Notes: a model not told the origin generated them from the letters alone. A stretch of 39,573 nt of DNA from Deltaproteobacteria bacterium (GCA_002687015.1 NYZB01000095.1:1-39573); one strand, 5' to 3'. Shown: positions 15,888 through 24,154, counted from the first letter of the stretch. Translations and numbers: made by a program.

Positions 15888-17051
15888 CTACTCGGGGATC
15901 TGCAACACCCGCTTCGCGATCACGTTGAGCTGCACTTCGTTGGTGCCGCCCCAGATCGAATCGGCCCGGGTCGTGAGCCAGGCGCGGGTTCGCTCGAGCT
16001 GCGTATCCTCGAACCCGGCGCCCGACCATCCAAGGCCCTTCGTGCCCAGGGCCAGCATCGCGATGTCCTGCTCGTTCTTCACCATGTTCGCCCAGCGGTA
16101 CTTGCCGAGGGATCCGATGTCGCGGGCCGTCTGGCCGGCGCGAGCCTCCGCCCCCGCGCGGGCCATCGTGAGTCGCAACGCACGGGCTTCGAGCTCCTGG
16201 TCCGCCAGCCGCTGCCGCAGGGCCGGGTCGGCGAGCACGCCCTCCTGGAGGCCCACCTCGCGCTTCACCAGGTCGGCCAGGGTCTCCTTCATGGCCCCGG
16301 TGATCCCGCCCTCACTTCCGCCATCCGTGCTTCGCTCGTGCTGGAGCAGCCGCTTCGCGATGGTCCAGCCGCCATTCACGGGTCCGATGACGTGCTTGGC
16401 TTGCGCTCGTGCGCCATCGAAGAACACCTGCGAGAACTCCGCGCTCCCGTCGATCAGGGTCAGGGGCGAGACCTCGATGCCCGGCTGGTGCATCGGGAAG
16501 AGGATGAAGCTGATGCCGTCGTGTTTCGGGGCGGCGGGGTCGGTGCGCACCAGGCAGAAGATCCAGTCTGCGGAGTCGGCGCCGGTGGTCCAGATCTTCT
16601 GGCCCGTGATGACGTACTCATCGCCTTCCTTGACGGCGCGGGTCTGGAGGCTCGCGAGATCCGAGCCCGCCCCGGGCTCGCTGTAGCCCTGGCACCACCT
16701 GACTTCGTGCCGCGAGATCGGCGGAAGGAACTCCTGCTTCTGCTCCTCGGTGCCGAATTCGAGGAGGGTGGGACCCAGCATGCTGGTTCCGAAGGAGCTC
16801 ACGATGGGAGCCCGGACCGCCTTCAGCTCCCTCATCAGGGCGGCCGCCTGCTTCCGGTCGAGTCCGCCACCGCCGTACTCCTTCGGCCACTGGGGCGCGA
16901 TCCAGCCGCGCGAGACCAACGCCTTGATCCACCGGCCCAGGCTCTCCTTGGGCAGGTCCCTGCGGTTTCCGACCCGCAGATCTGCCGGGAGCTTCTCCTC
17001 GATCCAGCCGCGGACTTCCTGCTTGAACTCGTCGATGCTTGCCGATGACAT
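15888..17051 (-). CDS. Acyl-CoA dehydrogenase, catalytic-type subunit of the second pair
   Basis: 387 residues. Seen: WCQGYSEPGAGSDLASLQTR (about 119-138), KIWTTGA (152-158), Glu239 in LLQHER at the helix-G base position, and a C-terminal WGGTNEVQLNVIAKRVLQIP. It closely resembles the ACAD at 2.8 kb in layout and in the GYSEPGAGSDLASLQ block, so the two operons appear to be parallel systems. AAGGAG lies upstream of the ATG. It follows its partner subunit by 23 bp. Role: alpha,beta-dehydrogenation of an acyl-CoA within a probable alpha2-beta2 enzyme. Confidence 0.93.
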   Translation of the reverse strand: MSSASIDEFKQEVRGWIEEKLPADLRVGNRRDLPKESLGRWIKALVSRGWIAPQWPKEYGGGGLDRKQAAALMRELKAVRAPIVSSFGTSMLGPTLLEFGTEEQKQEFLPPISRHEVRWCQGYSEPGAGSDLASLQTRAVKEGDEYVITGQKIWTTGADSADWIFCLVRTDPAAPKHDGISFILFPMHQPGIEVSPLTLIDGSAEFSQVFFDGARAQAKHVIGPVNGGWTIAKRLLQHERSTDGGSEGGITGAMKETLADLVKREVGLQEGVLADPALRQRLADQELEARALRLTMARAGAEARAGQTARDIGSLGKYRWANMVKNEQDIAMLALGTKGLGWSGAGFEDTQLERTRAWLTTRADSIWGGTNEVQLNVIAKRVLQIPE

Positions 17052-17074
17052 GAGGTCGTCTCCTTCTGGTCGAT

Positions 17075-18214
17075 TCAGTAGCCGCGGAGGCCGGCGAAGC
17101 GATTCCGGTGATAGACCGCGTCGCCCAGGGTGAGCTCGGCCGCCTTGAGGCGCTTGAAGAAGAGGCCGATTTCCTCCTCGTCGGTCATCCCGATGCCGCC
17201 GTGCATCTGGATCGCTTCGCCGCCGATCAGGCAAGCGACATCGGAGCAGCGCGCCTTGGCCCCGCTGGCACATTCGGCCACGTCGTCGCGCGCGTCGTCG
17301 ACGGCGCTCTGTGCGTCGAGCACGACGGAGCGGGCGAACTCGAGCTCGCCGAACATCTCGGAGGCCCGATGGCGCAGACCCTGGAAGGTGCCGATCTTCA
17401 CCCCGAACTGCTCCCGGGTCTTCAGGTACTCCAGGGTGCGTTCGAAGGCCTCCTCGAAGCAGCCCACCATCTCTGCGCAGAGCCCGATCGTCGCCCGGTC
17501 CAGGACCGCGTCGAGGAGGTCGGCCGCGCCGTCGATCTCGCCGAGCACACGCGCGCCGTCGATCGTGACGTCCTGGAAGGAGACCTGGGCGGCGCCGCGG
17601 CCGTCTACCAGCTCGCTGCGTTGGATCGTCAGGCCCGCCGCACCGGCGTCCACCACGAAGAGCGAGAGCCCGTCTCGTTCTCCCGTGCTACCGGCCGTCC
17701 GGGCCAGCGTGACGATCTGGTCGGCGACGTGGCCGTCGAGCACGAACTGCTTGCTCCCCTGGATGCGGAATCCGTCGCCGTCCCGTGTCGCACGGGTCTC
17801 GACCGAGTAGGGCGCGAAGCGGCCCTGTTCCTGGAAGGCCAGGCAGAGAATGCGCTCGCCACTGCAGACCTCGGGCAGCAGCTCCTTCAGGAGCGGCTCG
17901 TTGCCACCGAGGAGGATCGCGTTGCCTCCGAGGAGCACCGTCGAGAGGAAGGGCTCCGGGGCCAGCGCGCGCCCGCATTCGGCGAGGATGATGCCGAGCT
18001 CGCCGTAGCCCATGTCAGCGCCGCCCACGGCTTCGGGAAAGGGGATGCCGAGCCACCCCAGGTCCCCCATCTCCTTCCACAGGTCACGGCTGAAGCCGGT
18101 CTCGTCTTGCGAGTCCCGGAGCGTGCGCATCCGCTCGACGGGCGACTTCTCATCGAAGAAGCCCTTCGCCATGTCGCGTAGGATCAGCTGGTCTTCGGTC
18201 AGGATCAGTCCCAT
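17075..18214 (-). CDS. Acyl-CoA dehydrogenase, partner subunit of the second pair
   Basis: 379 residues. Seen: the ACAD N-terminal domain (TEDQLILRDMAKGFFDE), KTREQFGVKIGTFQGLRHRASEMF near 265-288 (given here only to locate the flavin-contact helix), and the C-terminal IQMHGGIGMTDEEEIG. The helix-G base position reads DRATIGLCAE, without the Glu of the catalytic subunit, and no YEGT-type base is present. This matches the non-catalytic half of a heteromeric ACAD, as in the pair at 2.8-5 kb. The start is ATG 18214 with GAGGAAA about 9 bp upstream. A 98-bp gap separates it from the frameshifted gene that leads this operon. Confidence 0.9.
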   Translation of the reverse strand: MGLILTEDQLILRDMAKGFFDEKSPVERMRTLRDSQDETGFSRDLWKEMGDLGWLGIPFPEAVGGADMGYGELGIILAECGRALAPEPFLSTVLLGGNAILLGGNEPLLKELLPEVCSGERILCLAFQEQGRFAPYSVETRATRDGDGFRIQGSKQFVLDGHVADQIVTLARTAGSTGERDGLSLFVVDAGAAGLTIQRSELVDGRGAAQVSFQDVTIDGARVLGEIDGAADLLDAVLDRATIGLCAEMVGCFEEAFERTLEYLKTREQFGVKIGTFQGLRHRASEMFGELEFARSVVLDAQSAVDDARDDVAECASGAKARCSDVACLIGGEAIQMHGGIGMTDEEEIGLFFKRLKAAELTLGDAVYHRNRFAGLRGY

Positions 18215-18312
18215 GGGTCGATTTCCTCGTGGTGGCAATCGGTCGAGCATCGATCGGGGTCGAAGCGCTTGCCCTTCCCGAAACGGGTTGGACGCACGCC
18301 GCAGGCTTGCGT

Positions 18313-18938
18313 TCAGGTGAAGAAGACCTCGACGGGCCCCTGGAAGCTCACGCCGTTCTCGAAGAACCAGGCTTCCGTCGGATGGGGGAGGTGGATCGTC
18401 GTCCTCGCGAAGAGCTTCTCGGTGCGCAGACACCACCCCTCCGGCATGCAGAACCCGTGTCCGCTCGGTGGCGCGGCCTGCGGCTGCAGCGTCCCCCGCC
18501 CTCGGGTGTCGCCGCGATCACCTGCACGAAGTCCCGTCCGTCTGGCAGGCGGATCACATCGACCTCCCTGCCGGCTTCGAAGATCAGCGAGTGATACCTG
18601 TCCACGCGCAGGAGCCGTGGGCCGCCCGCAACGGGAGACTCCGGGCCACCCTCGGGTGGATTCGCGCAGTGGATGAAGAGGTGGCCCTCGATCTCCCGCT
18701 CCGCCACCGGGCCGTCCTCGTGGGCACCCGGAGAGCGGCGGAAGTAGTGCCCGTCCATCACGCCCGTTCCGATCCCCACCTTCTGGAGGGTCGGCGGAAG
18801 CACGAGCCCCGCGTAGGCCTCGCGGCTGATCGGCCGATGGGATTGCCAGACCGTTGCCGTCTCGAGGTCCAGGAGCTCGGCGTGGGGCTCCTGACATTCG
18901 ACCATGAGGTTGTGGGCAGGGATCGGGGGGTGAGTCAC
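18313..18938 (-). pseudogene. Unknown acyl-CoA-operon protein, frameshifted at a G run
   Basis: I do not recognise the family. Two frames together encode one protein of about 208 residues. The N-terminal frame runs from GTG 18938 (or ATG 18905) to about residue 148 (FVQVIAATPEGG); the C-terminal frame continues with TLQPQAAPPSGHGF and ends NGVSFQGPVEVFF. The switch falls at five consecutive Gs (C run 18493-18497 on the plus strand), and one extra base there would restore a single frame. Beyond the switch the first frame becomes arginine-rich, as shadow frames do. Either a recent mutation or a base-calling error is possible. No signal peptide or membrane helix is visible. As leading gene of an ACAD/crotonase operon it may act on acyl-CoAs, but no motif shows this. 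Confidence 0.7.
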
Positions 18939-18961
18939 GGCGTTCGCTCTCGGCGACCTTG

Positions 18962-18997
18962 TGACATAGATGATGTCATATGTTGGCGTGAGGGCAA
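18962..18997 (-). promoter_or_regulatory. Operon promoter with TGACAT/ATGTCA operator
   Basis: A perfect inverted repeat, TGACAT (18962-18967) and ATGTCA (18973-18978) with a 5-bp spacer, sits in a conspicuously AT-rich spot 24 bp before the GTG of the frameshifted gene. On the minus strand TTGCCC (18997-18992), a 16-bp spacer and CATCAT (18975-18970) give a possible promoter whose -10 lies inside the repeat. A dimeric repressor of TetR or GntR type would fit. It differs from the repeat at 5143-5168 except for the shared TGAC/GTCA ends. Confidence 0.55.
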
Positions 18998-19153
18998 GGG
19001 GTGACCCCGCGAATACCCCAGGGTCCCGCTTCATGAACCCGGACCGCTGGTTCGCGGGCTCGTGGTGCTGCCGGGCCTGGCGGACCGCGCCGTCAGCCTC
19101 GAGGGTGGGGCCACCGTGGCTTCAACTACACTCGAGCCGCCCGATCAGGGGAC

Positions 19154-20041
19154 ATGCCGAGGGACACGATGGCGAGATCATCTTCGATGAACCCCGATCT
19201 CCCGGCAGCACGGACCCGACGGATCGCGGCCCTGGCGGTTTGCATGGTGGTCGGCAGCCTCGTCCTCGGAACGAGCCCGGCCACCACGGCGGCGAGGAAG
19301 GCAACCCTCTCTCCGGCGACCCGGAGCGACGCCGCCCAGCTCGGTCGTGCACTCGTCCGAGGCAGTGGCCAGGCGCAGTTCACGGCGTACATGGAAGGCC
19401 TCGAAGCCAACAACCCCCACGGCAACATCGGGGAAGTCCTGTTCGTGGTCTTCCGTGAGTCCATCGAACAGATGAACAAGGACAAGAAGTACTACCTGGG
19501 GAAGCTCGAGAGGTTCAACGCCATGGGCGAGGCCCTGTCGGAGTATCTCGCCGAGCTCACTGAAGCCTCAAAGGAGCTGAGCTCCGCTTCCGCGGGGAGC
19601 GGGGCCGGGGATCTCGATGACGACGATTGCAGTGGGTCGAAAGTCACCACGAGGACGGACCGCCTGGACCGTGCCGCTGCCCGCATCGAGAGCCTGATCC
19701 CGCAGCTTCCGCCTGCGGCCCGCCAATCGACGGAGGTGCGAGAGCTCTCGCAGTCGCTGAGACGCGACCGACAGCTCATCGCGCTGGCGAGGCGCAAGCT
19801 GCTTGCGGCCCGTTCGCGGCCCGCCCCACCCGCTGGGCTCCGGCGGGCGGACCAGGGCGAGGCCACCCCGAAGGTCGAGCCGCCGGACCGGCGCAAGCCC
19901 AGCGGCGCCCGCATGGAGCCGGCTCAGGATGGAACGCAGGAGCGGAATGCCGACACGCTGGCGAGACCGCCTCAGCCAGCTCCGACGGCGGAGCCCTCGC
20001 GACGCCCTGCGCGCGGCAGGCGGCTCCCTCCGAAGGACTGA
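19154..20041 (+). CDS. Secreted protein of unknown function with Pro/Arg-rich tail
   Basis: 295 residues, family not recognised. Seen: a basic start (ARTRR), a hydrophobic stretch (IAALAVCMVVGSLVLG, about 24-39) and an Ala-rich cleavage region, so it is probably exported. A helical middle follows, with NIGEVLFVVFRESIEQMNKD (about 91-110) and charged heptad-like sequence up to about 145. An acidic GDLDDDDC patch lies near 152-159. The last 70 residues are low-complexity, rich in Pro, Arg and Ala (RRPARGRRLPPKD end). AGGGGA precedes ATG 19154; ATG 19187 is an alternative start that shortens the n-region. It is codirectional with the cytochrome gene, 93 bp away, and could be its partner. Confidence 0.75.
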   Translation: MPRDTMARSSSMNPDLPAARTRRIAALAVCMVVGSLVLGTSPATTAARKATLSPATRSDAAQLGRALVRGSGQAQFTAYMEGLEANNPHGNIGEVLFVVFRESIEQMNKDKKYYLGKLERFNAMGEALSEYLAELTEASKELSSASAGSGAGDLDDDDCSGSKVTTRTDRLDRAAARIESLIPQLPPAARQSTEVRELSQSLRRDRQLIALARRKLLAARSRPAPPAGLRRADQGEATPKVEPPDRRKPSGARMEPAQDGTQERNADTLARPPQPAPTAEPSRRPARGRRLPPKD

Positions 20042-20122
20042 TGCGCCCGCCGTGCGACGCTGGATCGTGGACGCCCACGCCTACCACATCGGTCTGGAAC
20101 CGCGGTTCCTGTCTGTAGCCGG

Positions 20123-20128
20123 CATAAT
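20123..20128 (+). promoter_or_regulatory. -10-like hexamer CATAAT, leaderless arrangement
   Basis: CATAAT, six bases (CAGATG), then ATG 20135. No Shine-Dalgarno is present. The spacing selects the second of two adjacent ATGs as the start. Confidence 0.45.
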
Positions 20129-20134
20129 CAGATG

Positions 20135-23089
20135 ATGACGAGGCTCCTCCCCGTGCTCCTGCTCCTGCCCCTCCGGTGTCTGGGCACGCCGATCCTGCTC
20201 GCGCTCCTGCTGTTTCCCCTGCTCGCCCCCGGCGCCTCGGCCCAGCTGCAGACCCCCTTCGAGGCAGGCCCGGTACGTCCCCTGGCCATGTCCCCGAACG
20301 GCTCCCGTCTGTTCGCGGTGAACACGCCGGGCCAGCGGCTCGAGATCTTCAACCTCCAGGGGGTCGGGGTCGTCCATCGGGAATCGGTGCCTGTGGGCCT
20401 GGAGCCCGTCGCCGTGGCAGCTCGCAGCGACTCCGAGGTCTGGGTGGTGAATCACGCCTCGGACAGCATCAGCATCGTGGACGTCTCGACCAGCCCGGCC
20501 CGCGTGGTGCGCACCCTGCTGGTCGGCGACGAGCCACGCGACATCGTCTTTGCCGGCCCCGGCGGTGACCGCGCCTTCATCACGGCGGCACACCGGGGCC
20601 AGAACATTGGCTTCGATCCCCAGCCCCTGGTCTCGGCCATCGGGCGCGCCGACGTGTGGGTCTTCGATGCGAACTCCCTGGGCAGCTCCCTCGAGGGAGA
20701 CCCCCTCGCGATCGTCAGCCTGTTCGGCAATACGCCGCGCGCGCTCAGCGCGAGTGCGGACGGCAGCACGGTCTTTGCCGCGGTGTTCCGCTCGGGCAAC
20801 CGCACGACCCTGGTTGCGCCGCCCGCTGTCTGTGATGGAGGCGAACTGGTGGCGCCCTGTGTCGTCGAGGGTGCGACCATGCCCGGTGGCCTTCCCGCGC
20901 CGAACCAGAACATCGAGGCAGTACCCCAGCCCGAGACGGGTCTCATCGTCAAGCAGGACACGGTGACCGGCGCATGGCTGGACGAGCTGGGCCGGGACTG
21001 GAGCCCCGCGGTTCCGGTGACCCTGCCCGACTTCGACGTCTTCTCCATCTCCGCCAACGGCAGCCCGCCGGTGATGCTGCAGAGCCAGAGCGACGTCGGC
21101 ACGATCCTCTACGGCATGGCCGTGAACCCGGTCAGCGGCAACCTCTACGTGAGCAATACCGAGGCGCAGAATCACGTCCGCTTCGAGCCCGAGCTGACCG
21201 GCGCCTTCAATCACAGCCGGATCACGGTTCTCGATGCCACAGGTGTCCATCCGCGCCACTTGAACAAGCACATCGACTACGCCATGTCCCCGGCGCCGGC
21301 CGGTGTCTCGGCGAACAGCCTCTCCCTCCCGATGGGAATGGCCGTGAGCGCGGACGGCGCGACCCTCTACGTCGCCGCCTTCGGCTCGAACAAGGTCGCC
21401 TTCCTGGACACCGCGTTGCTCGAGAACGACACCTTCGTGCCCAGCGCGGCCGACCACGTCGTGACCGCAGCGGGGCCCGCTGGGCTGGTGTTGGACGATG
21501 TGCGAGGCCGTCTCTACGTGCTCACCCGCATCGAGCATGGGGTCGAGGTGATCGACGTGGCGACGCGGCAGGTCACCCAGCGCTGGCCCCTCCGGGATCC
21601 GGAGCCGGCGAACCTGCGCGCGGGCCGGCGCCTTCTCTACGACGCCACCCTGACCTCCAGCAACGGCGAGGTGTCCTGCGGAACCTGCCACGTGTTCGGC
21701 GACTGGGACGGGCTGGCCTGGGACCTCGGCAATCCGGACGGCCTCGTCGCCCCCAACCCGAACCCGGGTACCGAGAACGAGCCGCCGGGAAGCTTCGTCG
21801 ACTTCCATCCCTTGAAGGGACCGGCCACTACCCAGACCCTGCGCGGCATCTCGACCCACGGCCCGATGCATTGGCGCGGCGACCGCACCGGCGGTTCCCA
21901 GCCTGGCGGCGACCCGATGGACGAGCGACAGGCCTTCCACGAGTTCAACCCTGCCTTCGCGGGCCTGCTCGGGCGCAGCACCCAGCTCTCCTTTGCCGAG
22001 ATGGATCTGTTCGCGGACTTCGTGCTCTCGCTGTTCCTGATGCCGAACCCCAACCGCGCCCTGGACAACAGCCTCACACCGGCCCAGGACGCCGAGCGCC
22101 AGCTCTTCGAAACGGGCTGTGCATCGAGCTGCCACACCCTGGATCCTGCCAATGGTCTGTTCGGGACCAGCCGGGAGACCATCCTGCTCGAGACCTTCGG
22201 GCCCGGCTTGCGCACCAAGAAGCCGGCTTCCCCGCGCTTCGCCTATCAGAAGATCGGCAAGTTCAACATGTTCCCGCTCTCCGCCCTGACGGGAACGGCG
22301 CAGCCGCCGGTCGGTGCGGAGATCGCCGGCTTCGGTCTCGGCATGGACGGCAGCGGAGCCTTCCAGGAGTTCGGCCTGCCGATCTTCCTGGAGGTGTTCC
22401 CCACGGATCTGGCCCCGATCGTCGGCCAGCAGACCACCCTCACCTCGGCGACTGCGAGCGCCAGCGGTCCCAGGGTCGATCTCTTCAACGCTCGCGCGGG
22501 TGTCGCCTACGACTCCCTCCTCCTCGGTCCCTCCGCCACGGAATGCGAAGTGGTGGCTCGTGGCCTGGTAGGAGGGGAGCCCCGGGGTTGGCTGCGCCTC
22601 GCGAGCGGGCTCTTCCAATCGGATCGCAGCGCGGAGCCCCCGATCAGCGATCCTGCCCTACGCGCCCTGGCCACTGCCGCGGGCGCGGGTCTGACCTACA
22701 CCTGTGTCGCGCCGGGAAGCGGAACGCTGGTCGCCCTCGACCAGGACGGGGATGGCGTGTTCGACGGCGACGAGCGGGACGCGGGCACCGACCCCATCAA
22801 CCCTGCCAGCTTCGCGGGGGTCTGCGCAGATGGGCTGGACAACGACGACGACGGCCTGACCGATCTCGCGGACCCCGGCTGCGCCAACCCGGCCTGGACC
22901 CTCGAGAACCCCGCCTGCGACGATGGCGTCGACAACGACGCCGACGGCAAGGTGGACTTCTCGGACGGCCCCTGCTCCGGCTCCCCGTGGCGAACGAAGG
23001 AGACCCAGTGCGGGCTGCTGGGCCTCGAGGTCGCCCTGCCCCTGCTGTGGCGCCGGTGGCGGCAGCGGCGCAGCCGGGCCGCGGGTTGA
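20135..23089 (+). CDS. Exported beta-propeller/cytochrome c protein with calcium repeats and C-terminal anchor
   Basis: 984 residues. Seen in order: a signal peptide (hydrophobic to about 36, ending APGASA), a YVTN-type beta-propeller (about 45-485, with repeats such as MGMAVSADGATLYVAAFGSN), a heme motif CGTCH (about 515-519), MHWRGDR (578-584) as in diheme peroxidase-like proteins, and a second heme-type motif CASSCH with three residues between the cysteines (about 662-667). Later come a thrombospondin type 3-like calcium loop (DQDGDGVFDGDE, about 869-880) and two Cys-bounded DGxDNDxDG units (about 897-947). The C-terminus is CGLLGLEVALPLLW then an Arg-rich end, resembling a processed surface-anchor signal. 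The propeller-plus-cytochrome plan suggests periplasmic or surface electron transfer or oxidation; the substrate is unknown. Confidence 0.88.
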   Translation: MTRLLPVLLLLPLRCLGTPILLALLLFPLLAPGASAQLQTPFEAGPVRPLAMSPNGSRLFAVNTPGQRLEIFNLQGVGVVHRESVPVGLEPVAVAARSDSEVWVVNHASDSISIVDVSTSPARVVRTLLVGDEPRDIVFAGPGGDRAFITAAHRGQNIGFDPQPLVSAIGRADVWVFDANSLGSSLEGDPLAIVSLFGNTPRALSASADGSTVFAAVFRSGNRTTLVAPPAVCDGGELVAPCVVEGATMPGGLPAPNQNIEAVPQPETGLIVKQDTVTGAWLDELGRDWSPAVPVTLPDFDVFSISANGSPPVMLQSQSDVGTILYGMAVNPVSGNLYVSNTEAQNHVRFEPELTGAFNHSRITVLDATGVHPRHLNKHIDYAMSPAPAGVSANSLSLPMGMAVSADGATLYVAAFGSNKVAFLDTALLENDTFVPSAADHVVTAAGPAGLVLDDVRGRLYVLTRIEHGVEVIDVATRQVTQRWPLRDPEPANLRAGRRLLYDATLTSSNGEVSCGTCHVFGDWDGLAWDLGNPDGLVAPNPNPGTENEPPGSFVDFHPLKGPATTQTLRGISTHGPMHWRGDRTGGSQPGGDPMDERQAFHEFNPAFAGLLGRSTQLSFAEMDLFADFVLSLFLMPNPNRALDNSLTPAQDAERQLFETGCASSCHTLDPANGLFGTSRETILLETFGPGLRTKKPASPRFAYQKIGKFNMFPLSALTGTAQPPVGAEIAGFGLGMDGSGAFQEFGLPIFLEVFPTDLAPIVGQQTTLTSATASASGPRVDLFNARAGVAYDSLLLGPSATECEVVARGLVGGEPRGWLRLASGLFQSDRSAEPPISDPALRALATAAGAGLTYTCVAPGSGTLVALDQDGDGVFDGDERDAGTDPINPASFAGVCADGLDNDDDGLTDLADPGCANPAWTLENPACDDGVDNDADGKVDFSDGPCSGSPWRTKETQCGLLGLEVALPLLWRRWRQRRSRAAG

Positions 23090-23196
23090 ACCTCCGGGCC
23101 GTCGCGGATTCGCTCCATCGAGAGCAAGGGACCCGAGTCGAAAGCGGCATGCATCTCGTCGAGCCGTCGCGTTGCCGAGAGGCGAGCGAAGTCGAG

Positions 23197-23202
23197 TATG
23201 AT
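23197..23202 (+). promoter_or_regulatory. -10-like hexamer TATGAT, leaderless arrangement
   Basis: TATGAT, six bases (CGCTCC), then ATG 23209 of the SDR gene. TTGCCG (23172-23177) lies 19 bp upstream as a possible -35. No Shine-Dalgarno is present. Confidence 0.6.
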
Positions 23203-23208
23203 CGCTCC

Positions 23209-24105
23209 ATGCCGGATCGTTTCGACTCCGTTTTCCGCCCGGGGCTGTTCGCAGGCCAGGTCCACGTCGTCACCGGTGGGGGCACCGGCATCGGCCGCTG
23301 CATCGCCCATGAGCTCGCCTGCCTGGGGGCTCACGTGGTCGTCACCGGGCGGCGACCCGAGCCGCTCGAAGAGACAGTGGACGAGATCGAGGCTGCGGGC
23401 GGCGAGGCCAGCTTCAAGCTGATGAACATCCGCGACGAAGAGCAGGTGGCCGCGGTCGTGGGAGAGATCGTGGCGGAGCGCGGGCGTCTCGACGGGCTCG
23501 TCAACAACGCCGGGGGGCAGTTTCCCTCGCCCGCCGAGAAGATCCCCGCCAAGGGCTGGCGCGCGGTGGTGGATACGAACTTGAACGGGACCTTCATCGT
23601 CTCGCAGGCTGTCTTCAACCACTGGATGGGCGAGCACGGCGGGGCGATCGTCAGCATCGCGGCGGACATGTGGGTCGGTTACCCGGGCATGGCGCACACC
23701 GGTGCAGCGCGAGCCGGCGTCGTGAATCTCACGAGAACCCTCGGCCTCGAGTGGGTGCGTCATGGCGTTCGGGTGAACGCCGTCGCACCGGGCGTGATCC
23801 TCTCGAGCGGCATGCTCAACTACCCGCCCGAAGTGATCGCGCGTGCCGCGAAGGGGAGCCGCGGCTTCCCGCCCTCCAGGCTCGGCACGGAGAGCGAGGT
23901 CTCCGCGGCCGTCGCCTTCCTGCTCTCGCCGGCTGCGGCCTTCATCACAGCGGATACGTTGCGCGTGGACGGCGGGGCGTCGCTCTACAAGACCCACTTC
24001 ACACCGATGGGCAACCACGACCGGCTGCCCAGCTGGGACGGCTTCCATCTGAGCCCGCGAGTCCCGGAAGAGCTGCTCGGGGCGAGTGAACCCGAGAAGG
24101 AGTGA
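23209..24105 (+). CDS. SDR-family enoyl-CoA reductase, PECR/DECR-like
   Basis: 298 residues. Seen: the Rossmann motif TGGGTGIG (22-29), NNAG (99-102), Ser149 in IVSIAAD, and AHTGAARAGVVNLTRTLGLEW (about 162-182, cited for location), close to the HSGAARAGV segment of peroxisomal trans-2-enoyl-CoA reductase (PECR). The normal SDR YxxxK positions read Thr164 and Arg168, so the classical Tyr/Lys pair is absent, as in the PECR/DECR branch. APGVILSSGM follows at about 193-202. It probably reduces 2-enoyl- or 2,4-dienoyl-CoA with NADPH. About 40 extra residues after the DGGAS segment extend the C-terminus. It appears to be transcribed alone, convergent with the membrane paralogue pair. Confidence 0.9.
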   Translation: MPDRFDSVFRPGLFAGQVHVVTGGGTGIGRCIAHELACLGAHVVVTGRRPEPLEETVDEIEAAGGEASFKLMNIRDEEQVAAVVGEIVAERGRLDGLVNNAGGQFPSPAEKIPAKGWRAVVDTNLNGTFIVSQAVFNHWMGEHGGAIVSIAADMWVGYPGMAHTGAARAGVVNLTRTLGLEWVRHGVRVNAVAPGVILSSGMLNYPPEVIARAAKGSRGFPPSRLGTESEVSAAVAFLLSPAAAFITADTLRVDGGASLYKTHFTPMGNHDRLPSWDGFHLSPRVPEELLGASEPEKE

Positions 24106-24154
24106 GCGCGCTCGCGGTGTCGCGGGTACGGGGCGCGAAGGCCGCCGGGCGGTT

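Noticed and set aside
18488-18500. Programmed -1 frameshift in the unknown operon gene
   Set aside because: The site (GGC GGG GGA) does not let both tRNAs re-pair after a slip, and no downstream structure was evident; mutation or base-call error is simpler.
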